DNA of 64,000 bases from contig JAQYUZ010000052.1 of assembly GCA_033819885.1 (NCBI GenBank), forward strand, positions 1 to 64,000, written 5' to 3'. Position numbers and translations under genes: made by a program. The notes beneath the pieces are model-generated. The model was not told where the DNA came from. It did no database searches and saw only the letters and a list, made by a program, of their open reading frames with translations. This DNA comes from Microbotryomycetes sp. JL201. Lineage: Eukaryota > Basidiomycota > Microbotryomycetes. Shown piece after piece: positions 21,771-32,510 of the stretch (position 1 is the stretch's first letter; every line of letters starts with the position of its first letter).

Positions 21771-24599
21771 CTACAGTCCGTACTCTTGCCGTTTCGACTC
21801 GTATGAGAATTTGGATTCTGGGTCGAGAGCAATTGCCCACAGCCAATCATGACTCGCCTGGCGTCTCTGACCGTTTTCGACTCGCAACTCGGCCAGCAGC
21901 GCGCCTTCATTCGACGACATAAACAAATATGACCGGGAATATGGCTCTGAGACACACAACTTACGAAAAGGCCCAGTGTCTTGCACGCTCGATGGTCTCA
22001 GCAAAAGACCCAGTTCGAGATCCCGCAGGGCGCTCTCGAAATCATTCCTGTCAGAATTACCTCGCGTCAAGGACGAGGAGAATCGCTCACAAACCGCTCA
22101 CTGACATGCTATACAGCGCACTTGCTCTCATGAACAAGATTGGATACGCCTCCGTGGTCCAGCATTGACCATTCTCCTGCAATACGACGGGCAGTCTGGC
22201 GCCACTAGGCCTTCTGCGTCGACCAGATGGTGGTACTGACGATCTACCTTCAACAACAAAGGTGTCTGCCGTTTCTGACAAGGCTTTGGCAAATTCTGAC
22301 AAGCCAATTAACAGCGAGTCGAGGGCAGAGAGCGCCTGAATCAAAATTGGTGTTGACAAGGATCCGGTCGACACTTCTTTCTGAACCTGCGCGGATGCGA
22401 GGCAAGCTGTGCGCCGAGTGAGCCATGCTCTGTCTCCTTGATGCTTCTTGGCCGGAGTGAACGCACCAGAGATGTACGGATCTGGACTTGGTTTGAAGGA
22501 CAGCGCAAAGCTGAAATCTCTTGCCGCAGCATCGTAATCCCGGATCTGAATACCCTGGCGCGATCAGTCGGTGAGGTACAAGCCACAACTATATCAGTTC
22601 TTCACCCACACTTGCATAAGCCCAGCCTCTACAGACAAACTCCAAATCGAGATCGTCCGATCCCAAGATTGATTTGTATGCCATATCTGTCGAGACGACT
22701 CTGTTGGCGTTTGCTAGGTCAAGCTGGGCGCCTCTCAAGTCTCCTTGAGCCGTTCGAAGGCAAGATTGGATCGACAGCACGAGAACATCGTTCGGACTTT
22801 GATTGAGGACGATGGAGCAGTCGATGAGAGCCGCTTCCTGGGCGCTGCAAGAGCACAAAGATGATCGTCATTCCCGCCTCAATTCCGTTCATGCCGCCGT
22901 CGGACGTACTTGAGCTCGTACTTGACCAAGGAACGGATTCTCAGAGTCTCGAGCTTTACAGATTTGTCGACGTCCATTTGTTCCATGATGTCGTTCAAGT
23001 CCTGCATGGATCCGTCAAAGTCTCGTATGCGATATAAAGCGATTGCTCGTCTCAAACGTAGCGTGCAAGCAGTAGGCTCGCATAGGATACAATGCGACAA
23101 TCTGTCGACGAGATCAAACATCTGACCGTACGAAGCCACAGCGTACAAACGCAATGTCTCCTTTGAGAGTTGAAGCAATGTCAGGCACACGGAAACGAGG
23201 CCGGACAGTTGATTCCGGGTCTAGCTTTCACCTCTCTGTACAGCTGCCTCTTATTATTCGATTCGGTTCGCCGAGAAGGACTTTGCGTATAGATGGCCTC
23301 ACGAAGCTGGACAACGTCCCCAAGAATTATAAGAGAATCGCTCAGGGTCGGCAAAACATTTTCGATGAGAGACCATCTGTCATATATTAGTCCATCTGCA
23401 AAACGAAGTAAGGTTCTCGTGCTCAGATGAATCTTAAAGAGACATACCGCTCGCAAGAACGGGGTCGATCATGTCGCGCTGGTCGAGAGGGTCTATGAAA
23501 GGCAAAGCGACTTGACCAGCGGGCACTTTCCATGCAGCGCCTTGGTCAAAATCGCTTTCTCGAATCGAGGTCAAGTCAGTGTCGAGGCTGCGAGCGTCCC
23601 AATCCTTAGTCGAAGAGCGTGTGCCAGCACATAGCCTAGACCGCTCGAGAGTCGAGGTTGAAGATTCTGGGGCAGGCAAAAAAGCTGACGCAGACCTTGA
23701 AGTCAAGGCTCTGTTCAAGTTTGAACGGTATGCCACTGTCGGCGTCGAGGATCTGATGCTGCAAACGGAAACGGAGCGTGGAATGGATGAAGAGAATTTC
23801 GTCGAAGGTTCATAAGCTGGACTGGGGCCTGAAGCGGATGGACCGCCGGTGCGTTCTTCCTCTTCTTTGATACGCTCCTGCTCCGACAATCTATCGACCA
23901 GCTGTGAAGCTTGGTTTTAGCGCTCCTCTGGATTTAACGATGGGCAGCCCACTTACTGCGCTAATGATCTTCTCGGCTTCGCCTCCAGTGAAACCTTTGT
24001 CTTTGCCCTTGCCCGCTCCCGCGACGGCCCAAGCTTCTTGTTTGAGCTCTTTGATAGCCTCTTGCAGCCCAGTCCTCGTTGCTTCTCGACAAACGACTTC
24101 AAGGTTGTCGATACTCGAGCCCATCTCGTCCAGCTTGGTCTTGATCTGAGTGGTCGACTGCCGTACGTCTTGCAAAGCCATGAACAGGGCAACCGAGAAC
24201 TTGGAAGCGAACGATTTCGTCAAGCGGTCGTCCAAGTCTTTCAACTTGTCACAAGCTTGCAAAGTTGTCCAGACGGACCTCAGATTCTTGTCGTTGGCGT
24301 GTAACCACTTGCCCGCGTTTGTAAAGTCTTTTTCGATAGAATCGAGCGCTGGGTTGTCTTTACCCAACATGAGTTGCTCCCGTACTCTAAGTCGCTCTAT
24401 GGATATGGACAGGTTATGTGTGAATCCATCCAGTATGTCGAGCACGGCTCGGTTGCGCTTGTGCTGATCGTCTGCAGAAGACGGAATCAGGTTTCAGTTG
24501 GCCAGCTCTGTCGAGTACGCAATCGTACCACGCACAAAACTCGTACAATGACTTTGCGACCATGACAAGGCCACCTGCTGCTGATACTACACCGAGCAT
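21771..24599 (-). CDS. TPR-repeat protein with N-terminal helical domain
   Basis: About ten exons give a protein near 740 aa. The N-terminal 190 aa begin with a hydrophobic amphipathic helix (MLGVVSAAGGLVMVAKSLYE) followed by WYDCHKRNRAVLDILDGF and several long helices. A Ser-rich spacer follows. The C-terminal half has degenerate TPR units: RRAIALYRIRDFDGSMQDLN, CLRTAQGDLRGAQLDLANAN, IQIRDYDAAARDFSFALSFK, and RASALYSMNDFESALRDLEL. Solid introns: 23902-23956, 23396-23447, a GTACTC...ATCAG intron near 24470-24530, and others in phase downstream. The junction near 23200-23340 is not settled. I do not recognise an ortholog; the N-terminal helix pattern resembles fungal HeLo-like cell-death domains only loosely. 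Confidence 0.65.
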
Positions 24600-25264
24600 T
24601 GTTGGTAGCGTGCAACCGTATCACACGGGAACAAGATCTGAAACCTGGCCGACGCCACCGCGTAATCAAAGAAGCAATGGTGAGGTTGGCAGTCCTCGTG
24701 CAGCGGAGAATCTCGAGAAAGCTCAAGCGGGGTTTTCAGAGCTGAGAGGCAGAGACTTCTGAGGGCAATTGACAATGCGAGACAGGAGCGTCTTTCAGAG
24801 GCCGCGGAGCGATTTTACATGGCGAATTGAGGAAGCAGCCTCCTTTTACACGTGCAGTCAAGAACTATAGCCAAGAGATACGTGTGAAGTCGATGGACCT
24901 TTGCTTTGCCCGTGCAAGCTGCAGACGAGGCTCTCTTGTGCGAACCATATTCGCCACGGCTGCCTCTTGTCTTTCCCAGTCTCACTCAAGCACACCCTGC
25001 ATTCGCTTCAAGTATTCCGCGCCAAGGGTCTCTCAGCGGGTTCCTGCCGCGCTACAGCAAGAGCGGCCAAGTCGAACGACCACCGGTGAGCTTGATGCAG
25101 GCCACGTAGCGCCGTCTGCGGCAGAGTACAAGACTCTGTACACGTCAACTCGCGCTTTCTGTTGCGCTCGTACTGCCACTTTCGGCATTCCTGTCCTGCA
25201 ATCGGCCCATTTCTGGTCATCGCACGCGCTGACGGCGAAACCGCGTATTCTCGTACAGCCATTG
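24600..25264. other. Intergenic region, divergent TPR and HUT1 genes
   Basis: A + strand frame stays open from 24827 into HUT1, but its first 146 codons have no family resemblance and look random. Another + strand stretch near 24750-24830 (ending AAERFYMAN) is protein-like, but no splice chain links it to a start. The region probably holds two promoters. Confidence 0.35.
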
Positions 25265-26665
25265 ATGAACGGCACCTCGAAACCTCTGCCGCCTCGGCCA
25301 AGAGGATCGTTGCCGCCGCTTGTCCAGTTTGGAATATGCGTCGGCGGCATCTACTCTAGCTTTCTCGTCTGGGCCTTGGTCAGTCACGTGCCCATCGGAC
25401 ATGACCTCGCCGCTCGCACAGCTGACAGCCGCTGCTCACGAATGATCAGTGTCAAGAGAGGCGTGAGAGAACTTTGTGTGCTTGCGCAAATTGGGCTCTC
25501 AACTGATATCATATTCGTCGTTGCAGTCTCGACCACGCCGTATCCGACTCTTGAGAACCCCAAGGACGCTCACAAGTTCCGGGCCGTTGTCTTTCTCAAC
25601 ACGGTCCAATCAACCTTTTCAGCATTAGCAGCGCTCGCATTCTTGCTCGTCACGAAACGCAAACCGGGTGCCAGATGGCACGAACTTCTCGGGTTGCCAC
25701 TTGGTGTACGAGATCAGAGAAAAAAGGATCTGCTCGCGACGCCGCTGCACGATGCAAATGGCCTTTCATCTGAAAAAACAAGCTCTCACCCGACAGCCAC
25801 TGTCGTTCAGCGCTCTGCAACCGACTTGCTCAAGCTGTACGCGTTCATCGCGCTGGTCGCATCCATGGCGTCACCGTTTGGCTTCCTGTCATTGTCACAT
25901 ATTTCGTTCCCGACATTATTGCTTGGCAAGTCGTGCAAGCTCGTCCCGGTCATGTTCATGAACATTGTGCTGTACCGACGCAAGTTTCCGCTGCACAAGT
26001 ATGCGCTCGTCGTACTCGTTACGGTGGGCATTTGGGCGTTCATGGCATTCAAACCGTCCAAAGGACCAGCAAAAGGCCCGGCAACGAGCTCGCTGCTCGG
26101 CATGACCTTGCTTGGCATCAATCTCGCGCTAGATGGCGTCGTCAACGCCACTCAGGACCACGTATTTGCGACGTTCAAGCCGCTCGACGGACCGCAGATG
26201 ATGCTGTTTATGAACTTGTTTTCGACAATTATCACGTCGGCGGCGCTTCTGTGGCCGTCAGCATTGACACCTTCTTTCCTTGCGCCAGTCGGCAGCGATT
26301 TGCATTTCAACGCGCTCTCTACCGCTCTAGACTTTATTCGTCAGCATCCGCTTGTCAAAGTCGACATCATACTGTTTGGCTTGACAGGTGCCGTCGGCCA
26401 GCTGTTCATTTTTGCCACCTTGTCGTTGTATGGTTCGCTTACGCTCGTTACGATCACGGTTACTCGCAAGATGGCGACCATGCTGTTGAGCGTGTTTGTG
26501 TTTGACCACAAATTGTCTATCGGACAGTGGTTCGGGGTCGCTCTCGTGTTTGGCGCAGTCGTCATGGAAGCCGTGATCGCGCGTCGAGACAAGCGAAAGA
26601 AACCAACAGCTCCGTCAAAGCTTCGACCTTCGCCCAAAGTCAAAGATTCTCGTCGCATGATTTAG
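25265..26665 (+). CDS. HUT1: UDP-galactose/nucleotide-sugar transporter HUT1 (SLC35B1)
   Basis: ER membrane antiporter of the SLC35B family; SLC35B1 moves ATP or UDP-sugars into the ER lumen. Exons 25265-25378, 25450-25462 and 25527-26665 give 421 aa with about ten membrane helices. Family landmarks: QFGICVGGIYSSFLVWAL, CQERLSTTPYP, FLNTVQSTFSALAAL, SFPTLLLGKSCKLVPVM, LLGINLALDGVVNATQDHVF, VGQLFIFATLSLYGSLTLV, TVTRKMATMLLSVFVF. Exon 2 is a 13-nt microexon that alone supplies the conserved Q-E-R motif. The start at MNGTSKP was chosen because homologous sequence begins just after it. The C-terminus is Lys-rich (RRDKRKK), compatible with ER retrieval. Confidence 0.93.
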   Translation: MNGTSKPLPPRPRGSLPPLVQFGICVGGIYSSFLVWALVSHVPIGHDLAARTADSRCSRMISVKRGVRELCVLAQIGLSTDIIFVVAVSTTPYPTLENPKDAHKFRAVVFLNTVQSTFSALAALAFLLVTKRKPGARWHELLGLPLGVRDQRKKDLLATPLHDANGLSSEKTSSHPTATVVQRSATDLLKLYAFIALVASMASPFGFLSLSHISFPTLLLGKSCKLVPVMFMNIVLYRRKFPLHKYALVVLVTVGIWAFMAFKPSKGPAKGPATSSLLGMTLLGINLALDGVVNATQDHVFATFKPLDGPQMMLFMNLFSTIITSAALLWPSALTPSFLAPVGSDLHFNALSTALDFIRQHPLVKVDIILFGLTGAVGQLFIFATLSLYGSLTLVTITVTRKMATMLLSVFVFDHKLSIGQWFGVALVFGAVVMEAVIARRDKRKKPTAPSKLRPSPKVKDSRRMI

Positions 26666-26715
26666 ATCCATTCTCGCATTTTGCAATGATACCCATCTCA
26701 TTCGTCAAGACCCAG

Positions 26716-27536
26716 TCATTGCAACACCGGGTAGCTTTGCAACCCAGAACGGTCCAAGTGCGTCGTGGTCCATCTTCCCTGCCTCCTCTCGATGACATGC
26801 TGTGAGCTTGCATCCTGGCGGCTGTTGTCTTTACCACTGATCAAATCACTGATGTCAATCCCACCCTCGTCATCCATCGATCGCAAAGTGACATTCTCGA
26901 ACGGATCCCGTTGTGCACTCCCGATAGTACCTCGGTCCTGAGCTTTTATTCTTTGAGCAGACACTACGACTTTTCCTATGGCTTGATCGCCTTGGCCGTA
27001 CACGATTGACACGTTTCGCAACGTAGGATCAAGTTGAACGGTCGACAGTTTGATGGCCAAGTCTTGTGCATCACTTTGGCTACTTGGTGCGAGAGCGTTT
27101 ATCAATATTCGAACGTCATGGGACTCGTGAATTTCGAGAGTCGACGTGAGTGGTATCCTCGTTAGATTCAATGCGAACGAATGAGAGTTGACTGTACGTG
27201 CGGACCGCCTCTACGTCAGCATCATGTAAAGTCGAAAGTTCAATCTTTCTACGACGAATATGACTTGCAAATGTACACCTTGGAACAAGATTTCTCGAGA
27301 GTGAAGGTTTTGTCTGCGCCGTCAAAGTCTGTAAATGAAACGACTTGAGTCGGCAGAGGGCACAGATTCAGAGGCGTCGAAGTAGTCTAGAAAGGGCGAT
27401 CATTTGGTGGCGTTCGACGCGCCATGTTTGTATAAAGTGCGCAATGTCAGAGCTTGCAGCAGCAGCGATCAAAGGGTGGTGATTGGGGACTGACGACGAT
27501 AAGCGGTTCGGCTCTCGTCGGCAACGAGAATGGCAT
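26716..27536 (-). CDS. Unknown protein (tentative model)
   Basis: A possible chain begins MPFSLPTRAEPLIV (27536), splices with GTCAGT...TTACAG (27329-27494), continues TKPSLSRNLVPRCTFASHIRRRKIE..VEAVRTYSQLSF, and joins SHDVRILINALAPSSQSDAQDLA. It then runs to the stop at 26716. Phases match at the first junction; the second (GTTCGC...CACGAG) is inferred. The basic leader could be a mitochondrial targeting signal. No family recognised. The C-terminal 40 residues may instead be removed by another splice event. Confidence 0.4.
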
Positions 27537-27884
27537 GACGACAAGTGCAGTGCAACCTTGTGTTTGTAACTGCTTGTCGTTGTGGCTATTGACGCGTCGA
27601 GGCGCGCGATCTTGAACGCGTAAACGCTGAAAAGTGAAACCTGCCGAGCTCGGAAATGTTGCAAACGGTCGCCGCAGGGACGCGCTCCGCGCACCCGTCG
27701 TTTGGGCCAAAAACCACACGCGCCTGGTCTTTGCTCGAGATACGACAACCATACACGCGTCAGCTTGTTCGCCCAAACGCTAGTGCGCGACATGACAAAA
27801 GGCAGCTCCTTGAGATGCATCAACAGCGATTCGTTTCAACGGCAACAGCATGAACATGTACAGCAACATCGTCGAGCCGTGTCC

Positions 27885-30320
27885 ATGTCGATTGGCGAAT
27901 TCCCTCGAGCGAACGGCGGCGGAGCGCACAGACCGCCGTCGTGGATAAGCCAATTGCTCAAGACAGGTCCTCCAGCGCTACCACCAAAGCAAGGCGACTC
28001 GGAGGCAAAGGTCGAGCCAGGCGTGACTGCTCGAGTGTCGTCAAAGTTGAGAGCAACGCGTCGCCAAGGTGCTGCGCACGCGCGTCAGGCCACTCGGACG
28101 AGCTGGGACTTTATGACATTGCAGAAAGACATCAAGAAAGATAGGGTTGGGCATCAAAGGAGTAGCGCGAATCTCGGATCGCCCAAGCGAGCTCTGCCAA
28201 CGCCAAAAAGGCCGCTCCATCCAACAGCCTTGCCAGACGCTGGTGAGCCCCGCCCAACTGTGGAGAAGAGACATAGTTCGATGACTGATGCACGAACGTT
28301 CTTGTCAGATTTTGTCGCGTTCAGGCGCAAGCCGTCTTTGACACACGCAAAACGCATCTCGTTGCCACCTGGCACGCTCTCGTTCACAGCGGCGTCGTCT
28401 GCGCCGCGCAATCCACCACGACGACTCAGAGACGGCTCTTGGGATTGGGACGGAGGCGATAGGTCGCTTTCGGACAGATCTGACCTGGTTGGCCTGACGC
28501 CCAGTCGACCTGGTCACCGTCGGACTCAATCGGCCGACACGATTCAGCTTCCATCAAGGCCGTTGAAAGTCAGCCAAGTGCATTCACCTCATTTTGAGCT
28601 CCCCTCAATCTGGGAAGATGAATCCGAGTCCGTCGACAAGAGCTTGCCAGTGAGACCAACGTTGGCAACTCATAGGAAAGGTTCGGTGGCAAGCTACCGC
28701 AAGCCGGTGCCTGCTCTCGACAGAGTGGCGGACCCGTTCACAGAGGCGACAAATAGCAACGTCGACAGCACTCGACTTGACAAGAATGTGGGCCCAGACT
28801 TGTCGCCGGCCAAATCATCAATCTCGCAGCTCGATTTGCCCGAGTTTCCGCCACCGCCTTCGCCTGCCATGATAGAAGTCAAGTTGCCTTCATTCGAAGA
28901 CGAGGACGGGAGTGACGATCAAGAAACCAAAATGCTGCCACCTACGATTCAACGATCGAATATCTCGGCTCACGACCCCCGTCGGCTGTCTGTGCCACTC
29001 TCAATCGGAAGAGCGCCTTCAGACACAGACACACATTCGATGTACTCGAATAATGACGATATGGAGTACAGGATCGTGTCGTCGTATTTTGAACCATCGA
29101 TTCCTGCTACGCCAAGGTCGACAAAATGTTTCGGCAAAGACGTGTTGACGACAAGCAGGTCAGAGCTAGCAATCACAGGCTTGTCTCACGGGGAAACGTC
29201 ACCAAGATCGACTGCCTTTGGTGCCTCTGGTCCGTCGCCGATCTTTGACTCGGACAATGGGGCGGCAGACAAGACGCCACGCACAACGGTCGATTGTTTC
29301 ATGCCCGTCCAAGCAGTCGATTTTACCTTGCCGTTCGACACTGGCGCCAATTTCGGGGCCTCATCCGAAGCTGAAGACGTTCCGTCCGTATCACGTGACG
29401 AATCGACTCCACCTGCGCGCGCGCTCGCCTCTTTCTTGGGCAACACTACTCGACAAGGTTACAAACCCATCGTTATTGCACCGAGATTCGAGCTCTCTGT
29501 GGCTTCTTCTACCGCGTCTGGGACGGTTGACGGACATTATCGCACATCTCTACCTCCGTCTCCGGTGCCACCCAGTTCCACTTTTACGGACGTGACTAGG
29601 TTTTCGAGCTACACGTTCGGCAATCCTTTCGACAGGGATGACAATGGCGATAAAGCCGAAAGTCCGAATACGAGTTTTCTGGGTTCGACGAAAAGGTCCG
29701 ACTCTACATCGTCTTCGTCCTTGACGACCTCGAGCTTGAATTCATCCCCTCACGTTCGAACGTCGACCGAGAGTAGAAAAGGCAGAGCGAGTGTCGACAC
29801 GGTCGGAACGAAAGCGAGTCTTGGTGTCAATGACGTTTTGAACGAATTTTCTTTCAGTTCATCGGCCAAGAAGAGTCTGTTGACGTATGAGCCTTTTGGA
29901 TTTTGTATGGATCACAATGAGGGTGCGCGCGAGGATTCTGCGCAAGATTCGACGGCGTCGCCCGTCGTGGATCTGGCCAAGCAGAAACGACAGACTTGGC
30001 TCGCGGGCCGGTTTATCGAGCATGATGACGAGCATGATCTCAAACGGGACGTCGAGTCGCAAGAGCCGATCTCGCCTCGTTCGAAAGGCGTTCGGCATAC
30101 ACGACTTGTCGATCAAGCCTCGTTTAGAGAACAGAATGATGACGAAGACGGCTCAGTCATCAGCCCCGAACTCGATTGCCGCTTACTCGATGCCTACATT
30201 GAAAAGGAAGTGCGGCGGAGGGCGAGAGAGAGAGCGCAAAGGTGGGCCGAAGAACGGTGGGAACTTGCTCGCGAGCGAATCGATTTAGATCAAGCTTTCC
30301 AAGTCGGACTCGCAATTTGA
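27885..30320 (+). CDS. Large low-complexity protein, unknown function
   Basis: An uninterrupted frame of 811 codons from the ATG at 27885; in-frame ATGs at 27792 and 27702 extend it. It is Ser/Pro/Arg-rich and predicted to be mostly disordered. Features: WISQLLKTGPPALPPKQ near the start, a basic region with many S-P and R-x-x-S sites (HRRTQSADT, KRHSSMTD), PPSPVPPSS and PPPPSPA proline motifs that could bind SH3 domains, and a conserved-looking C-terminal helix (EKEVRRRARERAQRWAEERW). The composition suggests a phosphorylated scaffold or cytoskeletal/polarity regulator, but this is only an inference. Lack of introns is exceptional in this window. Confidence 0.65.
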   Translation: MSIGEFPRANGGGAHRPPSWISQLLKTGPPALPPKQGDSEAKVEPGVTARVSSKLRATRRQGAAHARQATRTSWDFMTLQKDIKKDRVGHQRSSANLGSPKRALPTPKRPLHPTALPDAGEPRPTVEKRHSSMTDARTFLSDFVAFRRKPSLTHAKRISLPPGTLSFTAASSAPRNPPRRLRDGSWDWDGGDRSLSDRSDLVGLTPSRPGHRRTQSADTIQLPSRPLKVSQVHSPHFELPSIWEDESESVDKSLPVRPTLATHRKGSVASYRKPVPALDRVADPFTEATNSNVDSTRLDKNVGPDLSPAKSSISQLDLPEFPPPPSPAMIEVKLPSFEDEDGSDDQETKMLPPTIQRSNISAHDPRRLSVPLSIGRAPSDTDTHSMYSNNDDMEYRIVSSYFEPSIPATPRSTKCFGKDVLTTSRSELAITGLSHGETSPRSTAFGASGPSPIFDSDNGAADKTPRTTVDCFMPVQAVDFTLPFDTGANFGASSEAEDVPSVSRDESTPPARALASFLGNTTRQGYKPIVIAPRFELSVASSTASGTVDGHYRTSLPPSPVPPSSTFTDVTRFSSYTFGNPFDRDDNGDKAESPNTSFLGSTKRSDSTSSSSLTTSSLNSSPHVRTSTESRKGRASVDTVGTKASLGVNDVLNEFSFSSSAKKSLLTYEPFGFCMDHNEGAREDSAQDSTASPVVDLAKQKRQTWLAGRFIEHDDEHDLKRDVESQEPISPRSKGVRHTRLVDQASFREQNDDEDGSVISPELDCRLLDAYIEKEVRRRARERAQRWAEERWELARERIDLDQAFQVGLAI

Positions 30321-30383
30321 GCGTTAGTTGAGGACTGCTTTACTTCTCGTCATTTTGCAACATGATACAGAGCGGTGCGATGA

Positions 30384-32449
30384 TCATTTTCCGATGCAAA
30401 AGCCAGCAAAGATTTCGCCCAACACTGTTTCAACGTCGACGTGTCCTGTGAGTTTGCCGAGTTCGAGCATGGCGTATCGCAATTCTTCGGCAGCTTCTAC
30501 GACGTCATCCGCATTCTCGGACACGTCGAGAAAGGAAGTGAGGTACGTCGAGCACTGCTCGAGGTGGCGCCGATGTCGCTCGTTTGTGACCAATGGCGTT
30601 TCTGCCTCGTCGTCAGACAAGTCAAACCTGGAACGCAGTCAGCTCACGGTGACGTGCCGCTTTATCTTGGTCAACCGCGCACCTGTGTTTGAGTTCTTTT
30701 AGGAGAGCAGCCGACAGCTCGGATAAACCTTGACCTTCTTGGACGCTGATTGGCCACAGGCCGTGCGACTCGTCACAGTGTCCGATCCATCTTTTCCCGG
30801 CAACTTTTAATGCGTCGCGGATGGCCAACGCGGTGCGCTCGTCAAAGAGTTTTTCGTCAACCTTGTTGATTAGAATCAAGGTTGACTCATCAATCAGCGA
30901 CAGAGTCAGCTCGTCAATCTCCACTGAACCGCCTCGAATAATTGCCGGCAGGGACAGTACGGCCAATTTGATGTCGGAGCTGTCGGCTCTACGCAAAGGA
31001 TGCAATATTAGATCGGAACACCAAGCAGGGATCGCACGTGAACTCACCGCATTAGCGCTCTTTCGATGCCGATCGCCTCGACTTTGTCCGTCGTCTGCCT
31101 CAGACCAGCCGTATCCGCAACAATAACAGGCAAGCCATGATAGTCGAGAGCAAGTTCAACAACGTCACGCGTGGTGCCAGGTGTTGATGTTACAATCGCC
31201 GCTTCTCGTTTGGCTGAAACGCGCAATCAGATTTTCTCTAGACGCTGGTACAGGGACATTGCCGAAGGACTGACCGAGCCAGTTGAGTAAACTAGACTTT
31301 CCAGCATTGGGAGCTCCGATGATGACCAGATGGATTCCGTTACGAATGATTTCACCTCGTCGACCGTCAGACAAATGTTGATTGATCAACTCTCGCAAAC
31401 TTGAAGCTTTTTCTCGCGCTGTCACGTAGCGATCGAAGCGTCGTTGGCGTCCTGGTGCAAGCGAGTGCAGCGTAGAGACTCACACTGGTCAAGCACGCCT
31501 TGCGAGATACCTTCATCCTCTCCAAAGTCGATGAGCGCTTCGATAAGCGCTGAAGCCTCGATGACGGTTTGCCTCATCGCGTCAAACGACCGCTTCATGT
31601 GTCCCTGTCAAGCATTGCCCATCAGTCAGGAGGCAAGCGTTCCTTCTTTGGCGAATTCAATTCCGATACGAACGTTGGCTTGACGGGCAGCGAGTTTGCG
31701 TTGAGATTCCGTTTCGGCTTCGACGAGATCTCGCAAGCCCTCTACCTCTGTCAGATCCATCTTGCCTGCCTCTAGAGCCAATCTGGTGAATTCTCCTGAA
31801 AGGTTGCCACGATCAAAAGCCAGCTTCCACTGTCTCACGCTGATTGCGGCTCTGACCTGGTTCGGCTAGGCGAAAGTCGCCAGGCAAGGTCGGAAAGGTT
31901 TGCAAGAGCAGCCTCGTCAGTGCTGGAGATCCGTGCGTGTGCAGCTCCAAAGTGGGCTGTGCCGTCAACGACGATGATGCTGCGTTTCGATGCAATGCAG
32001 AGGTCAGTCGAGTGGCGCGGGTTGACGGAGGGGCCTGAGCGCGCAAGCAAGGGCGACTCACCTGGAAAGTACAACACGATGGCCTCGTCGAGCACTTGAC
32101 GCGTGACTGGATGGACTATTTTGCGTAAAAGGGCTCGTCTTGGGCGAGGTTGGTTGACGTGTCGAGCTGTGCAGGACTGCGTTGGTGTCTGGTGTGCCGC
32201 AATCGTCATACGGTCGTATACCTGCAGCGCATCGGGTCCGGATATGCGTATGATTGAGATGGCCGTCTTGCCTCTGCCCGTTGCTGGTGCAAATATCGTC
32301 TGTGTTGTCCGAGGCTGGGCAAAACCGTTTGCGGCCTGAGCGACGTCGTGCGCCCGTCTGACGTTTACAGGCAATGGCAGCCTGGGTGGCTGCGGGCACA
32401 TGTTGTTTGACCATTGAGTAATGGTGCGAGCCCACCGTAATCGGGGCAT
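30384..32449 (-). CDS. MSS1: Mitochondrial tRNA modification GTPase MSS1 (MnmE/GTPBP3)
   Basis: With MTO1/GidA it installs the 5-taurinomethyl or carboxymethylaminomethyl group on wobble uridine of mitochondrial tRNAs. Eight exons (32449-32062, 31979-31857, 31795-31674, 31604-31484, 31418-31275, 31213-31048, 30988-30683, 30627-30384) give 537 aa. A basic leader ([13 protein letters not shown]) is a likely mitochondrial presequence. Then: [51 protein letters not shown] (folate-binding domain), [15 protein letters not shown] (G1), TPGTTRD (G2), VADTAGLR (G3), INKVDE (G4), and the C-terminal [11 protein letters not shown] with the catalytic Cys. The usual F-T-G-E-D motif before ELHTHG is replaced (see findings). 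It is divergent from the cyclophilin, 61 bases apart. Confidence 0.94.
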
Positions 32450-32510
32450 GTGTCCTGCAACAAGGCAAAAACGCGCGGTTTGGCGTTCAGTCTTGTTCTT
32501 TCGCAGTGCA
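32450..32510. promoter_or_regulatory. 61-base divergent promoter, MSS1 and cyclophilin
   Basis: Only 61 bases separate the two start codons, so the transcripts must have very short 5' UTRs or overlap. A second in-frame ATG in the cyclophilin (32529) would lengthen this slightly. Confidence 0.4.

Noticed and set aside
24562-24838. Small + strand gene opposite the TPR gene start
   Set aside because: Two protein-like stretches (NLEKAQAGFSELR and RLSEAAERFYMAN) could not be joined by any in-phase splice.
24827-25264. N-terminal extension of HUT1
   Set aside because: The frame is open but the added 146 residues have no family resemblance, and the homologous protein begins at 25265.
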